Origin: Litoreibacter ponti | Lineage (GTDB): Bacteria > Pseudomonadota > Alphaproteobacteria > Rhodobacterales > Rhodobacteraceae | Direction of reading: 5' to 3' | DNA: 64,000 bases | Assembly (NCBI RefSeq): GCF_003054285.1 | Contig: NZ_QBKS01000001.1 | Location: 2,542,001 to 2,606,000 of the forward strand | Part shown: positions 51,801 to 59,645 of the stretch, piece by piece | Numbering within the stretch: position 1 is the stretch's first letter | Layout: each line of letters starts with the position of its first letter | Translations under genes and position numbers: made by a program | Notes under the pieces: generated by a model | What the model saw: only the letters and a program-made list of their open reading frames with translations | Database searches by the model: none | Told to the model about the DNA's origin: nothing

Positions 51801-52437
51801 CGATGCCTACGAGACCCGGAAGAGCTTCGCGTATGGCGTCAACGGCAAGGCCACTCAGAACGCGGCGCTGCTGCAAAAGGCGCTGAAAGACGTGGATCTG
51901 GCCTATCAGAACCTCGAAAGCGTCGAGCTGGGTGTCACCACGGTGGACCACTATTTCGATACGCTGGGTGGCATCGCCCGCGCGGTGAAGCGCGCCAAGG
52001 GCGAGGCGACGCCGGTTTATATCGGCGACCAGACCCGTGGCGAAGGCAAGGTGCGCACTCTGCAGGAACAGGTGGCGCTCGAGACCCGGTCGCGCGCGCT
52101 GAACCCGCGCTTCTTCGAGCCGCTTTTGCAGCATGGTCACGAAGGGGTCCGCCAAATCGAAGCCCATGTGACCAACACCCTCGGCTGGTCCGCCACGACT
52201 GGTCAGGTGGAACCTTGGGTATACCAGCGGCTGACCGAGACTTTCGTGCTCGATGAAGAGATGCGCAAGCGTCTGGCAGAGCTGAACCCTGAAGCTTCGG
52301 TCCGCATGGCGAACCGTCTGATCGAAGCCCACGAACGCAATTACTGGCAACCCGATGATGCGACGCTTGAGGCGCTTCAAGCGGGCGCTGATGAGCTTGA
52401 AGACGCCATGGAAGGCGTTGGAGTTGCGGCTGAATGA
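48886..52437 (+). CDS. bchH: Magnesium chelatase subunit H
   Basis: This 1183-residue porphyrin-binding catalytic subunit of Mg chelatase is related to CobN. It begins MRDSSDHIGYRFVIVTLDAH. Conserved blocks include GLYHPDVPERICTDL, LHFGMHGALEFMPGKQAGMG, YASNNPSEATLAKRRSGAVT and FSNAEGAYGSNVNQLVDSSA. ATG 48886 matches the usual start; an ATG 18 bp earlier lies deeper in bchB. Full length. BchI and BchD are encoded 30 kb away in this cluster. Confidence 0.97.
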   Translation: MRDSSDHIGYRFVIVTLDAHAAGPASRVLPRLEEDFPGLQVSIHAAAEWAENPQALEDAKDAVRHADIVVSNLLFIEEHVRAILPEMEARRDHCDAMIGVIADPAIVKLTRMGDLDMSKPASGAMALLKKLRGSAKPSAGSGEKQMKMLRRLPKILKFIPGKSQDLRAWFLTMQYWLGGSDDNVEQMIRFLVARYSRQAAWNRVEAEAPVDYPDVGLYHPDVPERICTDLADLPTPDAPVATVGLLMLRSYILASDTAHYDAVIRSFEARGIRVIAGFAGGLDGRPAIEAYHVGQVDALVSLTGFSLIGGPAYNDSDAAVDILSALDVPYIAAHPLEFQTLGQWAKSGQGLGPVETTMLIALPEIDGATNPTVFAGRHGEDGCQGCSHMCTMKSDCRAMAPCLERIESLTEKTLRMAQLRRAENAGKKVGIVLFGFPPNAGAVGTAAYLSVFRSLHNTLTRMKADGFDVEVPGSVEDLRHAVLEGNAAQYGQPANVAAQVDAETIVRETAHLAEIETAWGPAPGKIQSDGRGVFVLGQHFGNVFVGVQPAFGYEGDPMRLLFETGFAPTHAFAQFYLWLRNTYQADVLLHFGMHGALEFMPGKQAGMGARDWPDRLIGEMPNVYLYASNNPSEATLAKRRSGAVTVTHMTPPLAQSGLYKGLLELKDSLTRWRAMSPDAKDREELEALIAAQAAAVDMPDTAPQDLWLKLLETEDALITDGLHVVGEPLGEEARQRYLDIMLDTDPETRARVDALLQGDDELNGLMRALGAHYIAPVPGGDLIRSSAVLPTGRNIHAFDPFRMPTAFAMQDGAKQALTLLKKHDSLPRTVALVLWGSDNIKSDGGPIAQALALMGAKPRFDHYGRLCGADLVPLEELGRPRIDVIMTLSGIFRDLLPLQTRMLAEAAYKAATADEPLEQNFIRAHALAYAEQMDVDMETAALRVFSNAEGAYGSNVNQLVDSSAFGDEDELADAYETRKSFAYGVNGKATQNAALLQKALKDVDLAYQNLESVELGVTTVDHYFDTLGGIARAVKRAKGEATPVYIGDQTRGEGKVRTLQEQVALETRSRALNPRFFEPLLQHGHEGVRQIEAHVTNTLGWSATTGQVEPWVYQRLTETFVLDEEMRKRLAELNPEASVRMANRLIEAHERNYWQPDDATLEALQAGADELEDAMEGVGVAAE

Positions 52438-52465
52438 GCCGCGTTAGAGACGAAAGGAGGCTCTC

Positions 52466-53353
52466 ATGAGCCCCAAAGACAACATCCCCGATCTCGGGCT
52501 GGACGGTGAAGGCTCCGTCCAGGTCGAAGACAATTCCCGCATCGAAGGGGCCAAGGTCTTCTCGGTCTACGGGAAAGGCGGGATCGGCAAGTCGACCACC
52601 TCGTCCAACCTGTCGGCGGCGTTTTCGATGCTGGGCAAGCGGGTCCTGCAGATCGGCTGCGACCCTAAGCATGACAGCACGTTCACCCTGACCGGCTCGT
52701 TGGTGCCGACCGTGATCGACACGCTCAAAGACGTGGATTTCCATGCCGAAGAGCTGCGCCCCGAGGACTTCGTCTACGAAGGCTTCAACGGCGTAAAATG
52801 TGTCGAAGCTGGCGGCCCGCCCGCGGGCACCGGTTGCGGCGGCTACGTCGTGGGCCAGACCGTGAAGCTGCTGAAGCAGCATCACATGCTCGAAGACACC
52901 GACGTGGTGATCTTCGACGTGCTGGGCGACGTGGTTTGCGGTGGCTTTGCGGCTCCGCTGCAGCATGCCGACCGCGCGCTGATCGTCACGGCCAATGATT
53001 TCGACTCTATCTATGCGATGAACCGCATCATCGCCGCGGTGCAGGCGAAGTCGAAGAACTACAAGGTGCGGCTCGCGGGCTGCGTTGCCAACCGGTCCCG
53101 CGAAACGGACGAGGTGGATCGCTACTGCAAGACCGTGGGGTTCAACCGCATCGCGCATATGCCCGATCTGGACGCCATTCGCCGTTCGCGGCTGAAGAAG
53201 AAGACGCTCTTCGAGATGGATGATGAAGAGGACATCGTGCAGGTCCGCAAGGAATACATCCGCCTTGCCGAGACCCTGTGGAACGGGACCGAGCCGCTGG
53301 CGCCAGAGCCGCTGCCCGATCGTGACATTTTTGAATTGTTGGGCTTCGACTAA
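52466..53353 (+). CDS. bchL: Light-independent protochlorophyllide reductase iron-sulfur ATPase L
   Basis: This 295-residue NifH-like homodimer delivers electrons to BchNB. Walker A is SVYGKGGIGKSTTSSNLSAA; the 4Fe-4S cysteines are in GGPPAGTGCGGYVVGQTVKL and FDVLGDVVCGGFAAPLQHAD. AAAGGAGG precedes the ATG. It is distinct from the BchX paralogue in the bchCXYZ operon. bchM starts immediately after the stop. Confidence 0.97.
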   Translation: MSPKDNIPDLGLDGEGSVQVEDNSRIEGAKVFSVYGKGGIGKSTTSSNLSAAFSMLGKRVLQIGCDPKHDSTFTLTGSLVPTVIDTLKDVDFHAEELRPEDFVYEGFNGVKCVEAGGPPAGTGCGGYVVGQTVKLLKQHHMLEDTDVVIFDVLGDVVCGGFAAPLQHADRALIVTANDFDSIYAMNRIIAAVQAKSKNYKVRLAGCVANRSRETDEVDRYCKTVGFNRIAHMPDLDAIRRSRLKKKTLFEMDDEEDIVQVRKEYIRLAETLWNGTEPLAPEPLPDRDIFELLGFD

Positions 53354-54052
53354 GTGAACGGACAGCCGTCATATCTGCGCACACGCGCTCGGGTCGAGAC
53401 GTATTTCGACCAGACTGCCACCAAAGTGTGGGAGCAGTTGACCTCTGACGCGCCGGTCTCGGGCATTCGCGCGACCGTGCGCAAAGGCCGGGACGATATG
53501 CGCGCGCTGATGCAGGCGCAATTGCCCGATGATCTGACGGGTGCTCGCATTCTGGATGCCGGCTGCGGCACCGGGGCGATGGCGGTTGAGTTGGCCGACA
53601 GGGGCGCGGATGTGGTGGCGATTGATATCTCGCCATCCCTCATCGAGATTGCCGAGAAGCGCCGCCCGGCGCGGCTAAAGGGCTCCATCGACTACCGCGC
53701 AGGTGACATGTTTGACGCCAAGTTAGGGTCTTTTGACCACGCTTTGGCGATGGACAGTATGATCTATTACGACGCGCCGAGCCTTGGCGCGATCCTGCGC
53801 GATTTCGAGCCGCGTGTGCGTGGTTCACTGATCTTCACCCTTGCGCCGCGCACGCCGCTTTTGATGGCAATGTGGTATGCCGGGAAGCTGTTCCCGCGCT
53901 CCGACCGCTCGCCTGTGATGATCCCGCATAACGCGCCACGCGTCGCCCATGCCGCTCGCAAGGCCGGTGCAAAAGGCACGCTCAGCGATGCGGGGACGAT
54001 CAATAGCGGCTTCTACCATTCCACCGCGATGGTCTTCGGGGGGGCGAGATGA
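53354..54052 (+). CDS. bchM: Magnesium-protoporphyrin IX O-methyltransferase
   Basis: This 232-residue SAM-dependent methyltransferase esterifies the ring C propionate of Mg-protoporphyrin. The SAM motif is ARILDAGCGTGAMAVELADR; VVAIDISPSLIEIAEKR follows, and the C-terminus has FYHSTAMVFGGAR. It starts at GTG directly after the bchL stop. It is coupled to lhaA by ATGA. Its product feeds AcsF. Confidence 0.95.
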   Translation: MNGQPSYLRTRARVETYFDQTATKVWEQLTSDAPVSGIRATVRKGRDDMRALMQAQLPDDLTGARILDAGCGTGAMAVELADRGADVVAIDISPSLIEIAEKRRPARLKGSIDYRAGDMFDAKLGSFDHALAMDSMIYYDAPSLGAILRDFEPRVRGSLIFTLAPRTPLLMAMWYAGKLFPRSDRSPVMIPHNAPRVAHAARKAGAKGTLSDAGTINSGFYHSTAMVFGGAR

Positions 54053-55485
54053 GCGAGCAAGGCCAAGCCCTGAAGCGCTTGTCGCTGAAGATGCTGCCCT
54101 TCTCGGACGCGGCGAGCGAGGATTTGCCGTTAGGCCAGCTCCTGCGCCTGTCGCTTTTCCAGATCTCGGTCGGCATGGCGGCAGTGATGCTGCTGGGCAC
54201 GCTCAACCGCGTGATGATCGTCGAGCTTTCGGTGCCCGCCATGCTGGTCGCCCTCATGATCGCGCTGCCCGTCCTGATCGCGCCCTTCCGCGCGCTGCTG
54301 GGCTTCAAGTCCGACACCTACAAATCCGCCATCGGCTGGAAGCGCATCCCGTACCTGTGGTTCGGCACGTTGTGGCAGTTCGGCGGGCTGGCGATGATGC
54401 CGATGTGCCTGCTGGTGCTGGGCGGTGACAATGTGCACGACATTCCCTTCGCGGGCGAAGTGCTGGCGGCGCTGGCCTTCCTGATGACCGGCCTTGGCAT
54501 GCATATGACCCAAACCGCGGGATTGGCTCTCGCGGCAGATCGCGCCACAGACGAGACGCGCCCGCGTGTTGTCGCGCTACTCTATGTGATGTTCCTGATC
54601 GGCATGGGGCTGTCGTCAATCGTTATCGGCCTGCTGCTGCGGGACTTCACCAACGTGAAGCTGATCCAGGTCATTCAGGCCACCGCCGTCGTTACAATCG
54701 CATTGAACCTTGTCGCGCTTTGGAAGCAGGAGCGCATCCGACCCATGAGCCGCGAAGAGCGCGCGGCGCCCAGCCCGCGCTTCCGCGACGCGTGGCGCGA
54801 CTTTGCCGAAGGCGGCACCGCCGGGCGGCTGATCGCCGTCGTGGCGCTGGGCACGCTTGGCTTCAACATGCAGGACGTCCTGCTGGAACCTTACGGTGGG
54901 GAAGTCCTGGGCCTGTCCGTCTCTTCCACCACGCTGTTGACGGCCATGTGGTCCGTCGGTGCGCTGGCGGGCTTCGCGCTGGCCGCCAAGTGGCTGTCGA
55001 AATCCCTCGATCCCATGCGCATGGCGGGCACTGGCCTGCTTGCGGGCATCGTCGCGTTCTGTGCGGTGATCTTTGCGGCCCCCTTGGGCTCGACCGAACT
55101 GTTCTTCGCGGGTGCCGCCGGCATCGGCTTTGGCGGTGGGTTGTTCTCGGTCGCGACGCTAACCGCCGCCATGACGCTGCCGGTTCAGGGCATCGCGGGC
55201 AAGGGTCTGGCGCTGGGCGCTTGGGGCGCCGCGCAGGCCACGGCGGCAGGCGTCGGCACCATCATAGGCGGCACGACACGCGACGTGGTCAACTCCGCCG
55301 CTCTGCAAGGACATCTGGGCGAGGCGATGACCTCGGCCGCGACGGGTTACTCGGTGGTGTACCACCTCGAGATCGCCTTCCTGTTCGTCACTCTCATCGT
55401 GCTTGGGCCGCTTGTGCGGTCCGGGCGCACGCAAATTCAATCGGAAGACACCCACAAGATCGGGCTTGCGGACTTCCCAACATAA
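54049..55485 (+). CDS. lhaA: LhaA, LH1 assembly factor of the PucC MFS family
   Basis: This 478-residue protein with twelve predicted helices, of the BCH/PucC family, is needed for LH1 assembly or BChl delivery in Rhodobacter. It contains LNRVMIVELSVPAMLVALMI, APFRALLGFKSDTYKSAIGW and MQDVLLEPYGGEVLGLSVSS. Position between bchM and puhA is diagnostic for LhaA; Bch2 at 40754 is its paralogue. Confidence 0.94.
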   Translation: MSEQGQALKRLSLKMLPFSDAASEDLPLGQLLRLSLFQISVGMAAVMLLGTLNRVMIVELSVPAMLVALMIALPVLIAPFRALLGFKSDTYKSAIGWKRIPYLWFGTLWQFGGLAMMPMCLLVLGGDNVHDIPFAGEVLAALAFLMTGLGMHMTQTAGLALAADRATDETRPRVVALLYVMFLIGMGLSSIVIGLLLRDFTNVKLIQVIQATAVVTIALNLVALWKQERIRPMSREERAAPSPRFRDAWRDFAEGGTAGRLIAVVALGTLGFNMQDVLLEPYGGEVLGLSVSSTTLLTAMWSVGALAGFALAAKWLSKSLDPMRMAGTGLLAGIVAFCAVIFAAPLGSTELFFAGAAGIGFGGGLFSVATLTAAMTLPVQGIAGKGLALGAWGAAQATAAGVGTIIGGTTRDVVNSAALQGHLGEAMTSAATGYSVVYHLEIAFLFVTLIVLGPLVRSGRTQIQSEDTHKIGLADFPT

Positions 55486-55503
55486 ACCGCCACGGAGGAC
55501 ACA

Positions 55504-56274
55504 ATGGTAGACCCATTCTTTGGCAATTTTGACCTCGCTTCGCTCAGCATCTGGCTGTTCTGGGCCTTCTTCGCGCTGCTGATATACTATCTGCAGACCG
55601 AGAATATGCGCGAGGGCTATCCCCTCGAAGACGATGATGGCAAACCTGCCGCAAACCAGGGACCGTTCCCGGTGCCCGAGCCCAAGACCTTCAAGCTGGC
55701 CCATGGCCGGGGCGAGGTTACGGTGCCCGACCACCAGCCCGAGAAGCGCGAGGTGGCGCTGAAGCGCACCAATGGCGCCAACGGCTTCCCGTTTGAGCCC
55801 ACCGGCGATCCGCTCGTGGATGGCGTTGGCCCTGCGTCATGGGCGCCGCGTCGGGACGTGCCAGAGCTGGACGGCCACGGTCATCCCAAGATCGTGCCGA
55901 TGGCAGGGGCAGACAGCTTCCTTGTGGCGGCTGGTACCGACCCGCGCGGCCTGCCGGTCGTGGCTGGTGACAAGGCGATCGTCGGCACCGTGACTGACAT
56001 GTGGATCGATGAGCCGGAGCAGCTCGTGCGCTATCTCGAGTTCGAACTTCAAGGCGAGTTCGGCTCCGGCAAGCGCTTGGTGCCGATCCAGCTGGCGCGG
56101 ATTCACCGCGACCGAGTGGCGATCAAAACGCTCTACGGCAAGCACTTCAACAAAGTGCCAAAAACCAAGTCCGGCAATCAGGTCACGCTGCTCGAGGAAG
56201 ACAAGATCTGCGGCTACTACTCGGGCGGTGTGCTTTACGCCGACCAGTCCCGCCAGGACCCGCAACTCGGCTAA
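55504..56274 (+). CDS. puhA: Photosynthetic reaction centre H subunit
   Basis: This 256-residue protein has one N-terminal membrane helix (SIWLFWAFFALLIYYLQTEN) and a cytoplasmic PRC-barrel domain (LPVVAGDKAIVGTVTDMWID region) that caps the QB site. It starts MVDPFFGNFDLASLSIWLFW with GGAGG upstream. It lies in the conserved lhaA-puhA-puhB order. Confidence 0.98.
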   Translation: MVDPFFGNFDLASLSIWLFWAFFALLIYYLQTENMREGYPLEDDDGKPAANQGPFPVPEPKTFKLAHGRGEVTVPDHQPEKREVALKRTNGANGFPFEPTGDPLVDGVGPASWAPRRDVPELDGHGHPKIVPMAGADSFLVAAGTDPRGLPVVAGDKAIVGTVTDMWIDEPEQLVRYLEFELQGEFGSGKRLVPIQLARIHRDRVAIKTLYGKHFNKVPKTKSGNQVTLLEEDKICGYYSGGVLYADQSRQDPQLG

Positions 56275-56290
56275 AGGAAAGGCGCACGCC

Positions 56291-56926
56291 ATGCCCCATG
56301 ATGACTTCGAGATAGAACCCGTGCCCGGTCTGCCCGAGCTGCCACCAGAGGGAGAGAAAATCCTCTGGCAAGGCAAGCCAGATTGGTGGGCTTTGGCCAA
56401 GGAAAGCCTGAACCTTTACTGGGTCATGGGCTATTTCGTTCTGCTTGGGGCGTGGCGCTCACTGGCCTTGTCGGAAATCATGCCCGTCCCCCAGGCGATC
56501 TGGGGTGCGGTGCCGTTCTTGATCATGGGCTTGCTCGCCTGTGGCCTGCTGGCATTCATCGCTTTCCTGCAGGCCTGGGCGACCGTCTACACGATCACCA
56601 ATCGCCGCGTGGCGATGCGGGTGGGCGCTGCGCTGAATGTGACCCTGAACCTGCCCTATACGGGCATTGCGTCCGCTGATCTGGACCTGCGCAAGCGCGG
56701 CCACGGCACCATCGCTCTGGAGTTGATGGATCAGGGTCAGAAGCTCAGCTACCTCAGCCTATGGCCCCATGTGCGCCCCTGGAAGATGAATCCGACGCAG
56801 CCCGCCTTGCGCTGCATCAAAGACGCGCAAAACGTGGCCACTATCCTGGGCGATGCGGCGCAAAAACAGGTGGCCCTGAACACAGCCACCGAGACCCCGA
56901 TGCCCGACGCGGTACCGGCGGAATAA
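56291..56926 (+). CDS. puhB: PuhB, reaction-centre assembly protein
   Basis: This 211-residue membrane protein with about three helices and a PH-like segment (WATVYTITNRRVAMRVGAAL) is the conserved photosynthetic complex assembly protein PuhB, needed for RC formation. It starts MPHDDFEIEPVPGLPELPPE. A longer reading frame starting inside puhA is rejected since this ATG matches the family start. Confidence 0.94.
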   Translation: MPHDDFEIEPVPGLPELPPEGEKILWQGKPDWWALAKESLNLYWVMGYFVLLGAWRSLALSEIMPVPQAIWGAVPFLIMGLLACGLLAFIAFLQAWATVYTITNRRVAMRVGAALNVTLNLPYTGIASADLDLRKRGHGTIALELMDQGQKLSYLSLWPHVRPWKMNPTQPALRCIKDAQNVATILGDAAQKQVALNTATETPMPDAVPAE

Positions 56927-56948
56927 GACGATCTGACGGGAGACAGAC

Positions 56949-57419
56949 ATGCGAGATATTGCTGGCGAAAAGGCTCTGGTGCAGCGCGACAAGGAGATGA
57001 TCCCGACGCGTCTGCTGTTGGCCATGGTGGCGCTTGTGGCGATCATCTTTTCCTTCGTGGTCTACGCGGCGGTCACCGATCGCCCGCTTGAGGCAGGTCC
57101 GCCCGATCTGGCCATCGTCAAGGAACGCGAAATCTCGATTGTGGCTGATATGTCGGGTGCGGCCCGGGTGATGACGCCCGAAGGTGCGCTGATTGCTGAC
57201 CTGTCAGCCGACGAAGGCGGCTTTGTGTCCGGCATCGGTCGTGTCCTGCACCGCGAGCGCGGCAAGGTCGGCAAGGAGGCCTCCGCCCCGATCCGGCTGA
57301 TCCAGTATTCAGACGGTCGCCTCGCAATCCGCGACGATCACACAACATGGCGCGCGGAGTTGCGCGGCTTCGGCCAGGATAACGAAGCAACTTTCTACAG
57401 AATTCTGAACGCGAATTAA
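56949..57419 (+). CDS. puhC: PuhC, photosynthetic complex assembly protein
   Basis: This 156-residue protein has one N-terminal transmembrane helix (residues ~18-40, LLLAMVALVAIIFSFVVYAA) and a periplasmic domain containing VLHRERGKVGKEASAPIRLI. This matches PuhC, which organises RC-LH1 complexes in Rhodobacter. GGGAGACAGAC precedes the ATG. It lies between puhB and a 98-residue conserved protein. Confidence 0.93.
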   Translation: MRDIAGEKALVQRDKEMIPTRLLLAMVALVAIIFSFVVYAAVTDRPLEAGPPDLAIVKEREISIVADMSGAARVMTPEGALIADLSADEGGFVSGIGRVLHRERGKVGKEASAPIRLIQYSDGRLAIRDDHTTWRAELRGFGQDNEATFYRILNAN

Positions 57420-57442
57420 CCAACTGACGGGAGACAGTTAAA

Positions 57443-57739
57443 ATGGGACTACTGACCAAGGACTTTGAGACCGCACCGTGCGAGGTCGAGGTGTCGCACA
57501 CCTTCGATAGCCTCCACGCGCATGTAAAATTCCTCAACGGCGCCACGATCAATCCCGGTGACGAGGTGCTCGTGCATGGCGAGCCCGTTGTGGCGGGCTA
57601 TGGCGAAGTGATCCGCGAAGAACGCACCGCGACGATAACCCGCGCCTCTAAGCTGGAGCAGCTCTGGACCCGCCTCACGGGTGATCTGGAATGCATGGAA
57701 CTGGCCGAGTTTGCCTTCAGCGACGAGGTGCTGTCATGA
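57443..57739 (+). CDS. Conserved small photosynthesis-cluster protein (98 aa)
   Basis: This 98-residue soluble protein, starting MGLLTKDFETAPCEVEVSHT, sits in the conserved slot between puhC and acsF. The central part (FLNGATINPGDEVLVHGEPV) looks like a small beta-rich domain. No catalytic motif is visible. Homologues at this position are known only as hypothetical or photosynthetic-complex proteins. A function with AcsF is suggested by the ATGA overlap with it. It has a good GGGAGACAG Shine-Dalgarno. Confidence 0.88.
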   Translation: MGLLTKDFETAPCEVEVSHTFDSLHAHVKFLNGATINPGDEVLVHGEPVVAGYGEVIREERTATITRASKLEQLWTRLTGDLECMELAEFAFSDEVLS

Positions 57740-58830
57740 ACGCCCGTACAGACCCTAATGCACTTGGAATCCTGCCCGAAAACTCCGAACAGGCGACTGA
57801 GAAAGCCGCAACGACGACCCTTCTGGATCCGCGCTTCTACACCACCGATTTTGACGAGATGGACCGCATCGACGTCACCCCGGTCCGCGCCCAATGGGAC
57901 GAGATGATCGCCAAGATGGCCGCGGACCCGAACAAGGGCCATTTCAAGAAGAACGAGAATTGGAATACACCGGATTGGGAGAACATGGACCCCAAGCTGA
58001 AGGCCGAGCTGGTCGACTTCTTGGTCTCCTCGCTGACGGCGGAATTCTCGGGCTGTGTGCTCTACAAAGAGATGAAGCGGCGCGGCAACAATCCCGACAT
58101 CTGCCAGCTGTTCCAGCTGATGGCGCGGGACGAGGCGAGGCATGCGGGTTTCATCAATGACGCCCTGCGCGAGGCCGACGTGGCTGTGAACCTGGGCTTC
58201 CTGACCAAGGCGAAGAAATACACCTACTTCCGCCCCAAGTTCATCTACTACGCCACCTACCTGTCCGAAAAGATCGGATACGCCCGCTACATTACGATCT
58301 ATCGGCATCTGGAACAGAACCCCGACAAGATGATCCACCCGATCTTCAAGTGGTTCGAGAACTGGTGCAACGACGAGTTCTCCCATGGCGAGGCGTTCGC
58401 GTTGCTGATGAAGACCGACCCTAAACTGACCCAAACCTGGCAGAACAAGCTGTGGATCAGATTCTTCCTGGTCGCCGTGTTCTCGGTGATGTGTATCCGC
58501 GATCACCATCGCCCCGAGTTCCACAAGGCGCTGGGCATCGACATCGACGAGTATGACCGCGAGGTGCTGCGCAAGACCTCCGAGATTTCCAAGCAGGTCT
58601 TCCCGATCGCGATCGACCTCGATAATCCGCGTTGGGAAAAGAACCTGCTCAAGCTCCGCGCGGCCTCTGCTGCCATGGATGCGGCGAAGCAAAAGGGCGG
58701 CCTGATGGGCGCCTTGGCGAAGATCCCTGCGGGCGCGCGCGCCGGTCTGGCCTTCGCCTCGCTCTACCTGATCCCGGTCAAATCCGACCACGTGATCGAG
58801 GAAGACAGCCGCATGGTGCCTAGCTACTGA
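57736..58830 (+). CDS. acsF: Aerobic Mg-protoporphyrin IX monomethyl ester cyclase
   Basis: This 364-residue diiron oxidative cyclase forms the isocyclic ring E using O2. Ferritin-like iron ligand motifs are LTAEFSGCVLYKEMKR, ARDEARHAGFINDALRE and NDEFSHGEAFALL. It starts MNARTDPNALGILPENSEQA, coupled to the 98-residue gene. Its presence with no visible bchE marks an aerobic phototroph. Confidence 0.97.
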   Translation: MNARTDPNALGILPENSEQATEKAATTTLLDPRFYTTDFDEMDRIDVTPVRAQWDEMIAKMAADPNKGHFKKNENWNTPDWENMDPKLKAELVDFLVSSLTAEFSGCVLYKEMKRRGNNPDICQLFQLMARDEARHAGFINDALREADVAVNLGFLTKAKKYTYFRPKFIYYATYLSEKIGYARYITIYRHLEQNPDKMIHPIFKWFENWCNDEFSHGEAFALLMKTDPKLTQTWQNKLWIRFFLVAVFSVMCIRDHHRPEFHKALGIDIDEYDREVLRKTSEISKQVFPIAIDLDNPRWEKNLLKLRAASAAMDAAKQKGGLMGALAKIPAGARAGLAFASLYLIPVKSDHVIEEDSRMVPSY

Positions 58831-59645
58831 TGTTTTTTGCGTCCCCTTGGATAGCGGCCCTTGTGGCGATGTTCCTCTGGTGGTTCTCCACCGGGATCAT
58901 CCTGCTGCTCGTCCGGGGGGCGGATCGCGCTGACAAACAGGGCGAAAGCACACTTCTGATGCTGCCCATCCTGTGCCTTGGGGCGGTCGGGTTTTGGCTG
59001 TCGAAAGACACTAATACACTGCAAAACGTCTATATCGCCTTCCTGTCAGCCCTCGCCATCTGGGGCTGGATCGAGCTGGCTTTTCTCAACGGGATCATTA
59101 CCGGTCCCAACCGCTCGGAGCTGCCGCCAGAGACCCCGGAATGGGAGCGTTTCATTCGCGCCTGGGGCACGATTGCCTATCACGAGATGCTGCTGGTCGC
59201 GGCCCTGATCACACTTGGCTTTGTCGCCGCAACGGCGCCTAACGCGTTCGGCTTCTGGACCTTCGCCGTGCTGTTCTTCGCCCGCATCTCCGCCAAGCTG
59301 AACCTGTTTTTCGGGGTGCCGAAGATCAACACGGAATTCCTTCCTTCCGCGTTGGCGCATCTGCCCAGCCACTTCCGACACGCCAAGATGAACTGGCTGT
59401 TCCCGGTCTCGGTTACCGCGCTGACCTTTGCCGCCGCCTGCTGGCTGGAGCGGATCTACGCCTCTTTCAATGCAGCCGACATTGTCGGCTTCGCCCTGCT
59501 CGCCGCATTAACTGCACTGGCCCTGCTGGAGCACTGGTTCATGGTGTTACCGCTGCCCGACGAGAAACTCTGGCGCTGGATGCTTCCAGCCCGAAAAGAA
59601 CAAACAAAGACGACAAGACTAAGCGAGGAAGCCCATGGACTTTGA
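58830..59645 (+). CDS. puhE: PuhE, photosynthetic complex putative assembly protein
   Basis: This 271-residue membrane protein with about seven helices matches the DUF3623/PuhE family. It contains WWFSTGIILLLVRGADRADK, IAYHEMLLVAALITLGFVAA and FFGVPKINTEFLPSALAHLP. Loss of PuhE alters BChl production and RC levels in Rhodobacter capsulatus. Start overlaps acsF as TGATG and the end overlaps hemA by 11 nt. Confidence 0.93.
   Translation: MFFASPWIAALVAMFLWWFSTGIILLLVRGADRADKQGESTLLMLPILCLGAVGFWLSKDTNTLQNVYIAFLSALAIWGWIELAFLNGIITGPNRSELPPETPEWERFIRAWGTIAYHEMLLVAALITLGFVAATAPNAFGFWTFAVLFFARISAKLNLFFGVPKINTEFLPSALAHLPSHFRHAKMNWLFPVSVTALTFAAACWLERIYASFNAADIVGFALLAALTALALLEHWFMVLPLPDEKLWRWMLPARKEQTKTTRLSEEAHGL

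Noticed and set aside
50872..52380. A 502-codon open frame on the minus strand opposite bchH
   Set aside because: Same reason: it is antisense to conserved bchH sequence and shows no recognisable domain.
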